DNA from: Spirochaetota bacterium
GTDB lineage: Bacteria; Spirochaetota; Spirochaetia; Treponematales; Treponemataceae
DNA: 57,683 bases
Direction of reading: 5' to 3'
NCBI GenBank assembly: GCA_023398165.1
Contig: JAEWSQ010000026.1
Span: forward strand, 1-57,683
Shown here: positions 36,092-44,888 of the stretch, one piece after another
How positions within the stretch are numbered: position 1 is the stretch's first letter
How the letters are laid out: the number at the start of each line of letters is the position of its first letter
The notes under the pieces: generated by a model
Databases searched by the model: none
What the model was told of the DNA's origin: nothing
The model's input: only the letters and a program-made list of their open reading frames with translations
Translations under genes and position numbers: made by a program

Positions 36092-36118
36092 TTATCGGTT
36101 TACTGATGAAAAAATTAA
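36092..36118 (-). promoter_or_regulatory. Sigma-28 (FliA)-like promoter upstream of flgF
   Basis: On the minus strand TTAA, 15 bp, ACCGATAA (-10 at 36092-36099) against the FliA consensus TAAA-N15-GCCGATAA. Only one base differs in the -10 and one in the -35. The predicted start is about 35 nt before the flgF ATG. Confidence 0.65.
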
Positions 36119-36119
36119 C

Positions 36120-36148
36120 TTGTTATTTAGATATTTATACTTTATACT
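36120..36148 (+). promoter_or_regulatory. Promoter of the EAL-domain gene
   Basis: TTGTTA (36120-36125), 17-bp spacer, TATACT (36143-36148), 43 nt before the ATG at 36191. Its -35 box touches the -35 of the divergent sigma-28-like promoter. Confidence 0.7.
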
Positions 36149-36190
36149 CTTGAGTACGAGGGTTTGCATCACTAATTTTCCGGATACTTC

Positions 36191-39061
36191 ATGCTAAAAA
36201 AAATATTTAAAATCCTTTTTGTATTACTGCTGCTTTTTCATTGTTTACCGTTTTTTTCTCAATCTTCTTCATTAAAGAATCTTAGAGTAGGATTTTTGCC
36301 GGGTTACGGCATCTACCTTGATCCGGTTACGAACAGACCGGCAGGATACACCGTTGATTATTTTACAGAAATTGAAAAGTATTCGAATATGTCTTTTATC
36401 TATGTTCCCTGCGATTGGGAAGACGGGCTTGAAATGCTTAAACGCGGCGAACTTGATTTTTTCGGACCGATGCAGAAAACAGAGGAAAGACTTAAATATT
36501 ACGGCTACACTGATAAGGAGATGGGCTACGAATACTGCCTGCTCTACGCTCCTCAAAACACCCCGTATCACTTTGAAGATTTTCCGAATTTTAATAATAT
36601 TAGAATAGGCAGTTTTACTGAAAATTCTTATAATGAATACCTGAAGCAGTATGCCGAAGAAAATAATTTTACCTATACATTACTCTTTACAAAAACAACT
36701 TCCGCCGTGAAAGATCTGGGAACAGGCAAATTTGACGCTCTTTTATACAGCAGTCTTGTAGAAATGCCTGATAGTGTTATTATTGCGAAAATACAGGCAT
36801 TACCCTATTATTTCACCACAAGAATTTCAGAAGAAAAACTGCTTAATGAGTTTAATAAGGCTATTGAAAACATTTTCTTTTTTAACCCTTATTTTGCGGC
36901 AGAACTTACTAATAAGTATTTCAGTTCCAAATCGATAAATGCCCCTGCATTCACCCGTGAAGAAAAGCAATTTATTTCTAATCATCCGGATCTTAAGGCC
37001 GTACATAATCCTTCTCTTAAACCAATTGAGTACAGAAACGAAAAAACAAAGGAAATGGATGGAATCAGTATTTCCATTCTGCAGGAAATAACAAGAATCA
37101 CCGGAATTACTTTTGAGAGTATTCCTTCAAAAAACTATGATGAAAGTGTAAAACTGCTTGAATCAGGACAGGCCGATATCATTACCGGATACCCTGAGGA
37201 ATTAAAGTACAAATCCGATATTCTGCTTACCAATTCATACCTTGAAATTCCAATTGTGCTGGTTAAAACCAGCGCTCCTATTCAAAGACGAAGTCCAAGA
37301 GCAGCTATTCCCGGATACGACACCTTAGCAATAAAAAGAATTAAAGAAGACTTCCCCAATTTTACTTTTATTCAATATGGAGACTCAAATGAGTGTCTCG
37401 ATGCACTGATGAGGAAAGAAGTACAGTATGCGTTCTTAAATTCATACGCATTCGATGAATTTGTACGCAAATCGCCGTATACCGATTATTCCACAATTCA
37501 TACCGGAATTTCATATCCGTTGCAGATAGGACTTTCAAAGAATCTCGGGGTACAGGGATTGTCCACTATTAATAAGGCAATAACGCGCATCAGTGATGAG
37601 ACAAAACAGACCATTATTTATGCGAACACAATAGAAAGAACATACCGTATACCTTTTTCTGTACAGATTAAACATAATGCGGTACAGATCATTATAATAC
37701 TGTTCATCTTTTTCGGAATATTGTTATTGACAATATATATTCTTGGACAAAACACAAAAAAAAGACTCAGAACAATCGCTTATGTTGATGAACTGACAGG
37801 ACTGCGCACTCTTTCAAAGTTTAAAAAGGACATAAAGGCAAAGCTGTATTATGCAGATCCCGATGATTATATGATCATCAGCTTCGATATTGATAATTTC
37901 AAGTATATTAATGATTCCTTCGGGTTTGAGATCGGGAATGCGGTTCTTTCAGAGCTCGGTGTTCATTTTAAGGATTTCGAGGGACCGGAAGATTATATAT
38001 GCAGAAGCTATGCCGACTACTTTCTCTATTTTACGCGTAAAAGAAACTGGAATGATCTTTTAAACCGTTTCTCAGAACTTACCAGTGTTAAAAATTCGCT
38101 TTCAAATCTTCTTTCAGAGCACTATGAAGTCAGTTTCAGCGCCGGGGTATACTACGTTTCCAATCTTTCCCTGTCAGTTACGGGTATGATAGATAAAGCG
38201 ACAATTGCGCGAAAATCGGTCAAAGGGTATCACTACAAGAGTGCGGTGGTTGAATATACACCTAAAATGGATAATGAAATTGAATGGCAGAAAGAAATCA
38301 CGCTTGCCATGGATAATGCGCTCGTGAATGATGAATTTCTTGTGTATTATCAGCCCAAATTTTTATTCACTACCAGTAAATGCATCGGTGCGGAGGCCCT
38401 TATACGCTGGAGCCATAAAGAACGCGGACTTCTTCCCCCGAATACCTTTTTACCCCTCTTTGAAAAAAACGGTTTTATTCAAAAACTTGATATTTTCGTT
38501 TTTGAAAATGTATGCAAATTTTTATCCGGCTGGATAACAGAAGGACATGAGCCGGTTGTAATTTCATGCAATCTTTCAAGACTTCATCTTCAAAATCCGA
38601 GGCTTACATCAATGCTCACTTCTATTGCAGAGAAGTATAAAGTGAGTACTCAGTATCTCGAAATAGAGCTGACAGAAAGTCTTATGCACGAGGATATTCA
38701 AAAATTAATTGAAACAATGCTCTCGTTGAAAAAAGCAGGATTTAAAATTTCCATTGATGATTTTGGAAGCGGATACTCTTCTCTCAATATGCTGAAGGAT
38801 ATTCCTGCAGATGTTCTTAAAATAGATAAGGAATTCTTATCAAGATCAACAGAAAATCCTAAGGGTGCAATCATTCTTTCATCTGTCGTTACAATGGCAA
38901 AACAGCTTAATTTAAAAACTATTGCAGAAGGCGTTGAAGTAATTGAAGAAGTTACCTTGCTTAAGAGAATCGGATGCGAAATGGTTCAAGGCTACTATTA
39001 TGCCAAACCGATGCCTTCACAGGAGTTTAATGATCTGCTCATAACTAATTTAGAAAAATAA
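36191..39061 (+). CDS. Sensor c-di-GMP phosphodiesterase: two SBP_bac_3 domains, TM, degenerate GGDEF, EAL
   Basis: 956 residues. A signal peptide (1-24) is followed by two solute-binding (SBP_bac_3) domains in tandem, about 28-250 and 257-480 (LRVGFLPGYGIYLDP; LKAVHNPSLKPIEYRNE). A membrane helix sits at about 497-520. The GGDEF domain starts YVDELTGLRTLSKFK, but its active-site motif is SYADYF (606-611), so it cannot make c-di-GMP. The EAL domain looks active: E735 in EALIRW, the CNLSR asparagine, ELTESL, IDDFGSGYSSL, LKIDKEF, AEGVE and VQGYYYAKP. It should bind a periplasmic amino-acid-like ligand and degrade c-di-GMP inside. It is divergent from flagellar rod genes. Confidence 0.92.
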   Translation: MLKKIFKILFVLLLLFHCLPFFSQSSSLKNLRVGFLPGYGIYLDPVTNRPAGYTVDYFTEIEKYSNMSFIYVPCDWEDGLEMLKRGELDFFGPMQKTEERLKYYGYTDKEMGYEYCLLYAPQNTPYHFEDFPNFNNIRIGSFTENSYNEYLKQYAEENNFTYTLLFTKTTSAVKDLGTGKFDALLYSSLVEMPDSVIIAKIQALPYYFTTRISEEKLLNEFNKAIENIFFFNPYFAAELTNKYFSSKSINAPAFTREEKQFISNHPDLKAVHNPSLKPIEYRNEKTKEMDGISISILQEITRITGITFESIPSKNYDESVKLLESGQADIITGYPEELKYKSDILLTNSYLEIPIVLVKTSAPIQRRSPRAAIPGYDTLAIKRIKEDFPNFTFIQYGDSNECLDALMRKEVQYAFLNSYAFDEFVRKSPYTDYSTIHTGISYPLQIGLSKNLGVQGLSTINKAITRISDETKQTIIYANTIERTYRIPFSVQIKHNAVQIIIILFIFFGILLLTIYILGQNTKKRLRTIAYVDELTGLRTLSKFKKDIKAKLYYADPDDYMIISFDIDNFKYINDSFGFEIGNAVLSELGVHFKDFEGPEDYICRSYADYFLYFTRKRNWNDLLNRFSELTSVKNSLSNLLSEHYEVSFSAGVYYVSNLSLSVTGMIDKATIARKSVKGYHYKSAVVEYTPKMDNEIEWQKEITLAMDNALVNDEFLVYYQPKFLFTTSKCIGAEALIRWSHKERGLLPPNTFLPLFEKNGFIQKLDIFVFENVCKFLSGWITEGHEPVVISCNLSRLHLQNPRLTSMLTSIAEKYKVSTQYLEIELTESLMHEDIQKLIETMLSLKKAGFKISIDDFGSGYSSLNMLKDIPADVLKIDKEFLSRSTENPKGAIILSSVVTMAKQLNLKTIAEGVEVIEEVTLLKRIGCEMVQGYYYAKPMPSQEFNDLLITNLEK

Positions 39062-39063
39062 AA

Positions 39064-39092
39064 TTGTGTTTTTATATTCTTGGGTATATAAT
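39064..39092 (+). promoter_or_regulatory. Promoter of glgC
   Basis: TTGTGT (39064-39069), 17-bp spacer, perfect TATAAT (39087-39092), 29 nt before the GTG start. Confidence 0.8.
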
Positions 39093-39121
39093 ACATCCAG
39101 AGTAATTACAAGGAGTTATTT

Positions 39122-40396
39122 GTGTCAAAAGTTTTATCTATCATTCTTGGCGGCGGAAAAGGATCCCGTCTTTACCCCCTGACAAAAGAACGTTCAAAAC
39201 CTGCAGTACCCTTTGGGGGGAAACACCGCATTGTTGATATTCCCATATCAAACTGCATCAATTCCGGTTTTGAGCAAATTTATATTCTAACCCAGTTTAA
39301 TTCAGCTTCTCTTCATATGCATATATCAAGTGCATATAACTTTGACCGCTTTTCACGCGGATTTGTAGAAATTCTTGCCGCGGAACAGACGCTTGAGCAT
39401 TCAGGATGGTATGAAGGGACTGCAGATGCTGTACGAAAAAACTTCATGCATTTTAAAACTCAGAATCCGACTCATTATATAATACTTGCAGGCGATCAGC
39501 TGTATAAGATGGATTTAAATTCCTTCATGGAAGCTCATATTAAATCGAAGGCTCAGATAACTATTGCCACCACTGCGGTAACCCGCGAAGATGCAACCGG
39601 ATTCGGTATTATGAAAATAGATAAGGCAAACAGAATTACCGCTTTTATGGAAAAACCGAAGGCCGACCTTGATATATCAGACTGGAAGATACCTGACGGT
39701 TCAAGAACGGCCGGAGCTACCCAGGGGAAAGACTATCTTGCATCAATGGGTATATATATTTTTGATGCGGAAATTCTTGAAGCCTCTTTAAATAATCAGC
39801 TGACCGATTTCGGAAAAGAAGTAATTCCTTCTGCAATAAAGAAATACAAAGTGTCTTCATATGTTTATGACGGATACTGGGAAGATATTGGAACGATCAG
39901 AAGCTTTTATGAAGCTACTATGGATCTTACCCGTATTTCACCGAAATTCAACTTTTATGATGAGGATAAACCGATTTTCACCCATATACGCAATCTTCCT
40001 CCTTCAAAGATGAATAAGGCAATAATGAACAGATCAACCGCAAGCGAAGGATGCGTTATTACAGAAGCTTCAATTACAGACTCTGTAATCGGCATCCGCA
40101 GCATTATTGAAAAGGGCTCTGTTCTTGAAGGCGTAATCTGCATGGGTGCAGACTATTACGAAAATGATGAGCAGAAGGCGGATAATAATTGGAAGGGTAT
40201 TCCTAACATCGGAATTGGTGAAAACGTCAAAATAAGAAATGCAATCATAGATAAAAATGCCCGCATCGGCGACAACTGTTCTATAGGAATGAATGCAATA
40301 ATGCCCAAAGACGGAGAATATGAAAATTTTTACGTTGCTGACGGAATTATAATTATTAAGAAAAATGCGGTAATCCCCAAAGGAACGGAATTCTAA
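39122..40396 (+). CDS. glgC: Glucose-1-phosphate adenylyltransferase
   Basis: 424 residues; makes ADP-glucose from ATP and glucose-1-phosphate, the committed step of glycogen synthesis. The nucleotide loop is GGGKGSRLYPLTKERSKPAV. Other motifs are GWYEGTADAVRKNF, ILAGDQLYKMD and the glucose-phosphate lysine in FMEKPKADLD. The C-terminus is a left-handed beta-helix with hexapeptide repeats (IRNAIIDKNARIGDNCSIG). The start is GTG with AAGGAG 7 nt upstream. It is monocistronic, with its own promoter and terminator, and unlinked to glgA (12 kb away). Confidence 0.96.
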   Translation: MSKVLSIILGGGKGSRLYPLTKERSKPAVPFGGKHRIVDIPISNCINSGFEQIYILTQFNSASLHMHISSAYNFDRFSRGFVEILAAEQTLEHSGWYEGTADAVRKNFMHFKTQNPTHYIILAGDQLYKMDLNSFMEAHIKSKAQITIATTAVTREDATGFGIMKIDKANRITAFMEKPKADLDISDWKIPDGSRTAGATQGKDYLASMGIYIFDAEILEASLNNQLTDFGKEVIPSAIKKYKVSSYVYDGYWEDIGTIRSFYEATMDLTRISPKFNFYDEDKPIFTHIRNLPPSKMNKAIMNRSTASEGCVITEASITDSVIGIRSIIEKGSVLEGVICMGADYYENDEQKADNNWKGIPNIGIGENVKIRNAIIDKNARIGDNCSIGMNAIMPKDGEYENFYVADGIIIIKKNAVIPKGTEF

Positions 40397-40417
40397 GAGG
40401 TAATTTCTATATTACAC

Positions 40418-40466
40418 AAAAAAGCCGGACAACTGAAGATTCCTTCTTTTGTCCGGCTTTATTTTT
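40418..40466. terminator. Bidirectional rho-independent terminator between glgC and the SPOR protein
   Basis: GCCGGACAA (40424-40432) pairs with TTGTCCGGC (40449-40457). An A-run precedes it and TTTATTTTT follows, so it can stop glgC (+) and the convergent SPOR gene (-). Confidence 0.9.
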
Positions 40467-40498
40467 ATGTTCTATGTCCCATCCGGAACATACTCCTG

Positions 40499-42271
40499 TT
40501 ACTTAATTTTTTTAATAAAGGCATCTTTAAATTCTTTTTGTTTAAAGCGCTCCAGGATTACTGCATATTCATCATCTGAAAACGGACCAACTAAAACCTG
40601 ATATTTTGTATCGACCTGTATGAGATTCAGCGGGTATTTTTTACCGTATGAAGAAACTACAGTATCAATACTTTCCATCTCTTTCAAAGTAGCAATCTGT
40701 ATATAATACTTATTCTTTTCAAGATTTTCAGTTTTCTTTATGAGACTGCTGTATTTTTCCATTCCTGCGGCTGCTGAAGCAGCTGTTTTCTGAACGGGGA
40801 CCGGCTCAACTTTAATCGGCTCTTCTGCTATTTGTTCTGCAGGAGGATTTTCATCTGAAGGAATAAGCTCAGGAACTTCTTCTCCCAGACCGTTCATTAT
40901 TTCTTCAAAAACATTTCTCGGTTCTTCTGCAGCAATTTCAACAACCGGCTCATCAATTACAAGAGCACTTTCAAATTCCGAAGGAATTTCTTCAGGAGTT
41001 TCCTGTACAATTACGCTTTCTTCAATAACAGGCAGTTCTTCTTCCTGTACTGCAGGCAAAAGTTCCCCGGCTTCAGGAATTACTGTCTCCTCAATTACTA
41101 CAGCTGTTTCTTCTGTCCGGTCTTCAGGCGGAATAAGCTCGGCTTCTTCCATCTCTATAGTTTCCTCAACTGCAGAAACAACTTTATCTTCTTCTCTTAT
41201 AGCTGATTCTTCTGCTGCATCAATTTCCTCTTCCGGTATTTGTGCCGTCTCTTCTTCGGAGGGAAGCACATCGAGTTCCTGTTCCGGTTCGATGGATGCT
41301 GTTTCTATTATTTCTTCAGGTGATTCCTCAATTTGTTCCTCCTGTGAAGGAACTGCTTCTTCAATAACAGCTATATCTTCTATCTTCTCTTCAGCCGCTG
41401 TTTCCACAGGCTGTTCAATACTTTCTTCTACCTGTTCAACAGCAGACTGCTCTTCAAGATCAGTTTCGTCAAGTACTGCCTCTTCAATTTTCTCTTCTTC
41501 AAACGGCGTTTCTGAAGTCTGCATAATTTCTTCTTCGGGAAGCGCCTCCAGGACCTCCTCAGCTTCTATCTCATTTAAAGGTTCAGAAGTCTGTTCAATT
41601 AGTTCATTTTCTTCGGCTGGAGTGAGTTCTTCTTCCGGTGGCAGCGGAGAAGTTTCTTCGAGTACTGGAAGAATTTGTTCAGGTTTTGCTGTCTCTTCCT
41701 GCACTTCAGATTGCTGTTCAGATTCTACAGGAGAATCAGCAGGGGGAGTTTCCGAAACAGGTTCTTCTGGAACCACCTCTATTACTCTTGGCTCTTCGTT
41801 TTCAGAACCTCTCTTTGCATCCTGAACAAACTCAAGCAATTCAGGGGAAGATTCCAGGATTTTAGACGGATTTGTATCAGGATCGGATGCAATGTCTTTT
41901 CCAGATGTATTTTCCGAATCTGTCAGTACTTTCTCAAAGGGGACAGCCTGTTTCTTTTGAATTTTAACATATACATCCTTTCCCTGAATAATGTTCAGCT
42001 TTGCTGCAGCTTCAGGAGAAAGAACTATTGCAACCCCTTCAGATGCATCGGAAGTACTGAGGATCATGACCTCGAGAGCAAAACCGGTTGAATGATTAGT
42101 CACAATTACCGTATCTCCCGGTAAATATCCGGGTGCTTTTCCGTAATTACCGGAAGGGAATACGCCTCTGTCGGCAACAACGGCACGCCCGTCCAGCGAC
42201 GGGTTAACTGTGACGGCGAAAATATGTGTTATAAAACATATAACTGCACAAAACGCTCCGAATTTTTTCAT
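40499..42271 (-). CDS. Exported protein: RlpA-like double-psi barrel (degenerate), long acidic linker, SPOR domain
   Basis: 590 residues. A signal peptide (1-19) is followed by a domain at about 45-110 that resembles the RlpA double-psi beta-barrel (GDTVIVTNHSTGFALEVMI then LSPEAAAKLNIIQGKDVYVK). The DRGPF motif with the catalytic aspartate is not there. Residues about 140-500 are low-complexity and extremely acidic (Glu, Pro, Ile, Val). The C-terminal 75 residues form a SPOR domain (YYIQIATLKEMESIDTVV, YQVLVGPF), which binds glycan denuded of stem peptides. The layout suggests a periplasmic septum or wall-remodelling anchor. The exported gene upstream is 9 nt away. Confidence 0.8.
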   Translation of the reverse strand: MKKFGAFCAVICFITHIFAVTVNPSLDGRAVVADRGVFPSGNYGKAPGYLPGDTVIVTNHSTGFALEVMILSTSDASEGVAIVLSPEAAAKLNIIQGKDVYVKIQKKQAVPFEKVLTDSENTSGKDIASDPDTNPSKILESSPELLEFVQDAKRGSENEEPRVIEVVPEEPVSETPPADSPVESEQQSEVQEETAKPEQILPVLEETSPLPPEEELTPAEENELIEQTSEPLNEIEAEEVLEALPEEEIMQTSETPFEEEKIEEAVLDETDLEEQSAVEQVEESIEQPVETAAEEKIEDIAVIEEAVPSQEEQIEESPEEIIETASIEPEQELDVLPSEEETAQIPEEEIDAAEESAIREEDKVVSAVEETIEMEEAELIPPEDRTEETAVVIEETVIPEAGELLPAVQEEELPVIEESVIVQETPEEIPSEFESALVIDEPVVEIAAEEPRNVFEEIMNGLGEEVPELIPSDENPPAEQIAEEPIKVEPVPVQKTAASAAAGMEKYSSLIKKTENLEKNKYYIQIATLKEMESIDTVVSSYGKKYPLNLIQVDTKYQVLVGPFSDDEYAVILERFKQKEFKDAFIKKIK

Positions 42272-42280
42272 ACATCCTCC

Positions 42281-42754
42281 CTATCTCTTCTTTGCCATGG
42301 CTTTGAAGACAACAGCTCCGTTCTCTTCGGCAAATTTTATAAGTCCTTTTTGCATCTCTTCTGTATTCTTCATTTCTGGAGCCGTTATGATTCCCTTTTC
42401 CAGAAGTTCACCGCTTTTAACATGTATAAGGTTCCATTCAACTCCGGTAATACTCTGCGTAGCAGCATCTACTGATACGCTGAATACTGCCACATAGTCG
42501 ATGAATCCTGTTTTTGAGGCATCCAGTGCGGACTGAAAGGCTCCTTTATATTCAGAGTCCAGACAAACAGGCTCATTAGAAACTATACTGCCTGTTTCAA
42601 AAAAATAATTAATAAGTCCGTCCTCGAACAAACGGGTATTTTCGAATACTGTCGTACCTGAAGTATCACGCTGATTAACAAGCACCGTCAAGGATGCGGC
42701 AAAGCATACTGCGCCGATTACCAAAAACATACTGATACAAAGAATTCTTTTCAT
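42281..42754 (-). CDS. Exported protein of unknown function
   Basis: 157 residues with a clear signal peptide (MKRILCISMFLVIGAVCFAA, likely cut after the alanines near 20). The mature part has alternating strands and helices, for example DYVAVFSVSVDAATQSITGV and EWNLIHVKSGELLEKGII. That loosely resembles periplasmic beta-sandwich domains, but I recognise no family. AAAGGA precedes the ATG. It is 9 nt upstream of the SPOR-domain gene, so the two are likely co-expressed in the periplasm. Confidence 0.7.
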   Translation of the reverse strand: MKRILCISMFLVIGAVCFAASLTVLVNQRDTSGTTVFENTRLFEDGLINYFFETGSIVSNEPVCLDSEYKGAFQSALDASKTGFIDYVAVFSVSVDAATQSITGVEWNLIHVKSGELLEKGIITAPEMKNTEEMQKGLIKFAEENGAVVFKAMAKKR

Positions 42755-42825
42755 ACACTGTCCTTTACAAAAACTTCCTACTCAATTGTCGGCAATCTAA
42801 AACGTATTATTAGTAAATTATAAGA

Positions 42826-42854
42826 TTGAAGAAAGCATTTCATTATGATATTAT
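42826..42854 (+). promoter_or_regulatory. Promoter of the NusG-paralogue operon (near-leaderless)
   Basis: TTGAAG (42826-42831), 17-bp spacer, TATTAT (42849-42854). The -10 ends 10 nt before the ATG at 42865, so the leader should be about 3-5 nt. Confidence 0.7.
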
Positions 42855-42864
42855 CAATATTACG

Positions 42865-43395
42865 ATGAAGTACTATACTGCCCAGGTTAAAACTCTTAAA
42901 GAAGAAGACTATATACGGAAGCTGGAGGAGCGTTTACTGTCCAGGATTGAAAGGCAGAGATTTATATTTCCAAAAAAACTCATGCCCATACGGAGAAAGG
43001 GAAAAGAAATAAAAGCAATGCTGCCTTTATTTCCCGGATACATTTTCATAGAAGCAGATACTTTGGATACTGAATTGTTTAACATAATGAGGCATACGCC
43101 TGATTTTTACCGATTTCTGCCCGATAATAAGGATTTTCATCATCTTGACGGCAAAGATCTAAGTTTGATTAAGCATTTCTTAAATTTCGGAGAAATAATA
43201 GAGGAATCAAAAGTTCATTATGATGAAAATGACAAAATTGTAGTTGACGAGGGCCCGCTCAAAGGACTTGAAGGATTAATTATAAAGGTTGACCGGAGAA
43301 AAAAAAGAGCGCGCATACGTGTGGACATAGCGCAAAACAGTGTTACTCTTGATCTGGCATTTGAAGTTATTTCAAAAGAGAAGAAGGCGGAGTAA
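42865..43395 (+). CDS. NusG paralogue (LoaP/RfaH-like transcription antiterminator)
   Basis: 176 residues: an NGN domain (MKYYTAQVKTLKEEDY at the start, AMLPLFPGYIFIEAD in the middle) and a C-terminal KOW domain (VDEGPLKGLEGLIIKVDRRK). Specialised NusG proteins ride with RNA polymerase and allow long, often polysaccharide or secondary-metabolite, operons to be read through. Here it is the first gene of such an operon, and its stop overlaps the next start (TAATG). The TTG at 42826 is part of the -35 box and not a start codon. No ribosome site precedes ATG 42865. A housekeeping NusG is expected elsewhere beside rplK, so this one is probably operon-specific. Confidence 0.87.
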   Translation: MKYYTAQVKTLKEEDYIRKLEERLLSRIERQRFIFPKKLMPIRRKGKEIKAMLPLFPGYIFIEADTLDTELFNIMRHTPDFYRFLPDNKDFHHLDGKDLSLIKHFLNFGEIIEESKVHYDENDKIVVDEGPLKGLEGLIIKVDRRKKRARIRVDIAQNSVTLDLAFEVISKEKKAE

Positions 43396-44870
43396 TGGCA
43401 GAGTACATGAAAAAAGGGATGTATATAATTGGTGCAGGGTTTGCAGGGCGCATGCTTGCAAAAGAAATAACTCAAAAAAAATTGTTTGGAGAAGTTGCAG
43501 CCTTCCTCGATGATGATCCTGAAATAATAGGTAAAACTATTGACGGTATACCTGTTTTAGGGCCCATAGCCCACTTCACATCATTTTTACGGCATACCGA
43601 CAGAGATGAGGCCATAATTGCTATACCGAGTGCGCCGAAAGAAAGAATCAGCGAAATTTACAGCCTCCTCACAAAATCAGGCTTTTCACGCATACGAATT
43701 CTGCCGAGCGTTTCCCAGATTATTGATGAAGATGCTCACCTCATACAAACCAGGGAAATTGATCCCCTTGATATTCTAGGTAGAACTCCGGTTACCATTC
43801 CATTAAAAGAAAGTCTTCAATATCTTAGAGGCAAGAGAGTATTAATAACCGGTGCCGGCGGATCTATCGGCTCTGAACTGGCCCGTCAGCTTTTATCTGG
43901 TGGAGCTTCACGGTTGTATATCTTCGGGCATGGAGAGAACTCAATTTATCAGATTGATAAGGAACTGCGCCTTCTGCAGAAAGAGGGAGTCGGTGAAAAA
44001 GCAACCATAGTTCCGGTTATCGGAGAATTAAAAGACAGACAGTATATGTTCTATATAATGAATAAGCTCAAGTGCGACGCTGTATTTCACTGTGCTGCCT
44101 ATAAACATGTTCCGCTTATGGAAGAAAATCCCGTTGCCGTCATCGAAAACAACGTATTTGGAACAAAAAACCTTCTCGATGCATGTCTGGAATGCGGCGT
44201 GAAAAAATTCGTTCTCATATCCACCGATAAGGCTGTAGAACCGGTAAGTATTTATGGAGTTTCAAAAATGCTTTGCGAAAAGCTTCTTCTCCATGCTTCA
44301 CAAAAGGCACCGGAAGGTTCTGCTTACATGTTTGTGCGGTTCGGCAATGTTATTGGCTCAAGAGGCTCAATACTGCCGCTTTTTAATGCGCAGATTAAGA
44401 CAGGTGGGCCGCTGACGGTAACACACCCCGATATGAAACGTTTTTTCATGACCATTCCTGAAGCCTGTTCTCTGGTGCTTCAATCAGGCGGAGTTGGTAA
44501 AAACGGAACACCTTACCTTCTCGATATGGGTGAACCGATTAAAATTCTAACTCTTGCCGAAGAAGTAATTCGTATGTACGGATTTGAACCCTATAAAGAT
44601 GTTGATATTAAATTTATAGGACTTAGAAAAGGTGAACGTATGGATGAGCCTTTGTGGACAAAGGAAGAGAATCCTCAAAAAACAGACTACAATAAAATAC
44701 TTATGCTGAAAAACACAGGCAGTTTGGCGCATATACATGATATTCTTACCGAACTGTCTCCGGTGTGCATATATGATGAAACACAAAAAGAATCCTACCG
44801 CGATGCGGAATTACTGAAAACAATTATTAAAAAGCATATTGCTTCAGCACAGTATGATACACTATCCTGA
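43395..44870 (+). CDS. Nucleotide-sugar 4,6-dehydratase (CapD/WbpM/PglF family, soluble short form)
   Basis: 491 residues. The N-terminal Rossmann-like domain (MYIIGAGFAGRMLAKEI, AAFLDDDPEIIGKTIDGIPV) is the one that follows the membrane helices in WbpM/PglF, but those helices are absent here, so the enzyme should be cytoplasmic. The SDR domain from about 145 has VLITGAGGSIGSELARQL, HCAAYKHVPLMEENPVAVIE, STDKAVEPVSIYGVSKMLCE and FGNVIGSRGS. The family converts UDP-GlcNAc to a 4-keto-6-deoxy sugar. With the aminotransferase downstream (18 nt) it should give a 4-amino-6-deoxy sugar for a glycan, lipid or protein. Confidence 0.9.
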   Translation: MAEYMKKGMYIIGAGFAGRMLAKEITQKKLFGEVAAFLDDDPEIIGKTIDGIPVLGPIAHFTSFLRHTDRDEAIIAIPSAPKERISEIYSLLTKSGFSRIRILPSVSQIIDEDAHLIQTREIDPLDILGRTPVTIPLKESLQYLRGKRVLITGAGGSIGSELARQLLSGGASRLYIFGHGENSIYQIDKELRLLQKEGVGEKATIVPVIGELKDRQYMFYIMNKLKCDAVFHCAAYKHVPLMEENPVAVIENNVFGTKNLLDACLECGVKKFVLISTDKAVEPVSIYGVSKMLCEKLLLHASQKAPEGSAYMFVRFGNVIGSRGSILPLFNAQIKTGGPLTVTHPDMKRFFMTIPEACSLVLQSGGVGKNGTPYLLDMGEPIKILTLAEEVIRMYGFEPYKDVDIKFIGLRKGERMDEPLWTKEENPQKTDYNKILMLKNTGSLAHIHDILTELSPVCIYDETQKESYRDAELLKTIIKKHIASAQYDTLS

Positions 44871-44888
44871 TTATTCAAAGAGGCATTT

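Noticed and set aside
41292..41825. Serine-rich 177-aa open frame on the + strand
   Set aside because: It is the reverse-strand shadow of the Glu-rich linker codons (GAA/GAG read as TTC/CTC and TCT/TCC); no ribosome site or promoter.
42826..42864. TTG start adding 13 residues to the NusG paralogue
   Set aside because: The TTG is the -35 box of the operon promoter and homologues begin at MKYYTAQ (42865).
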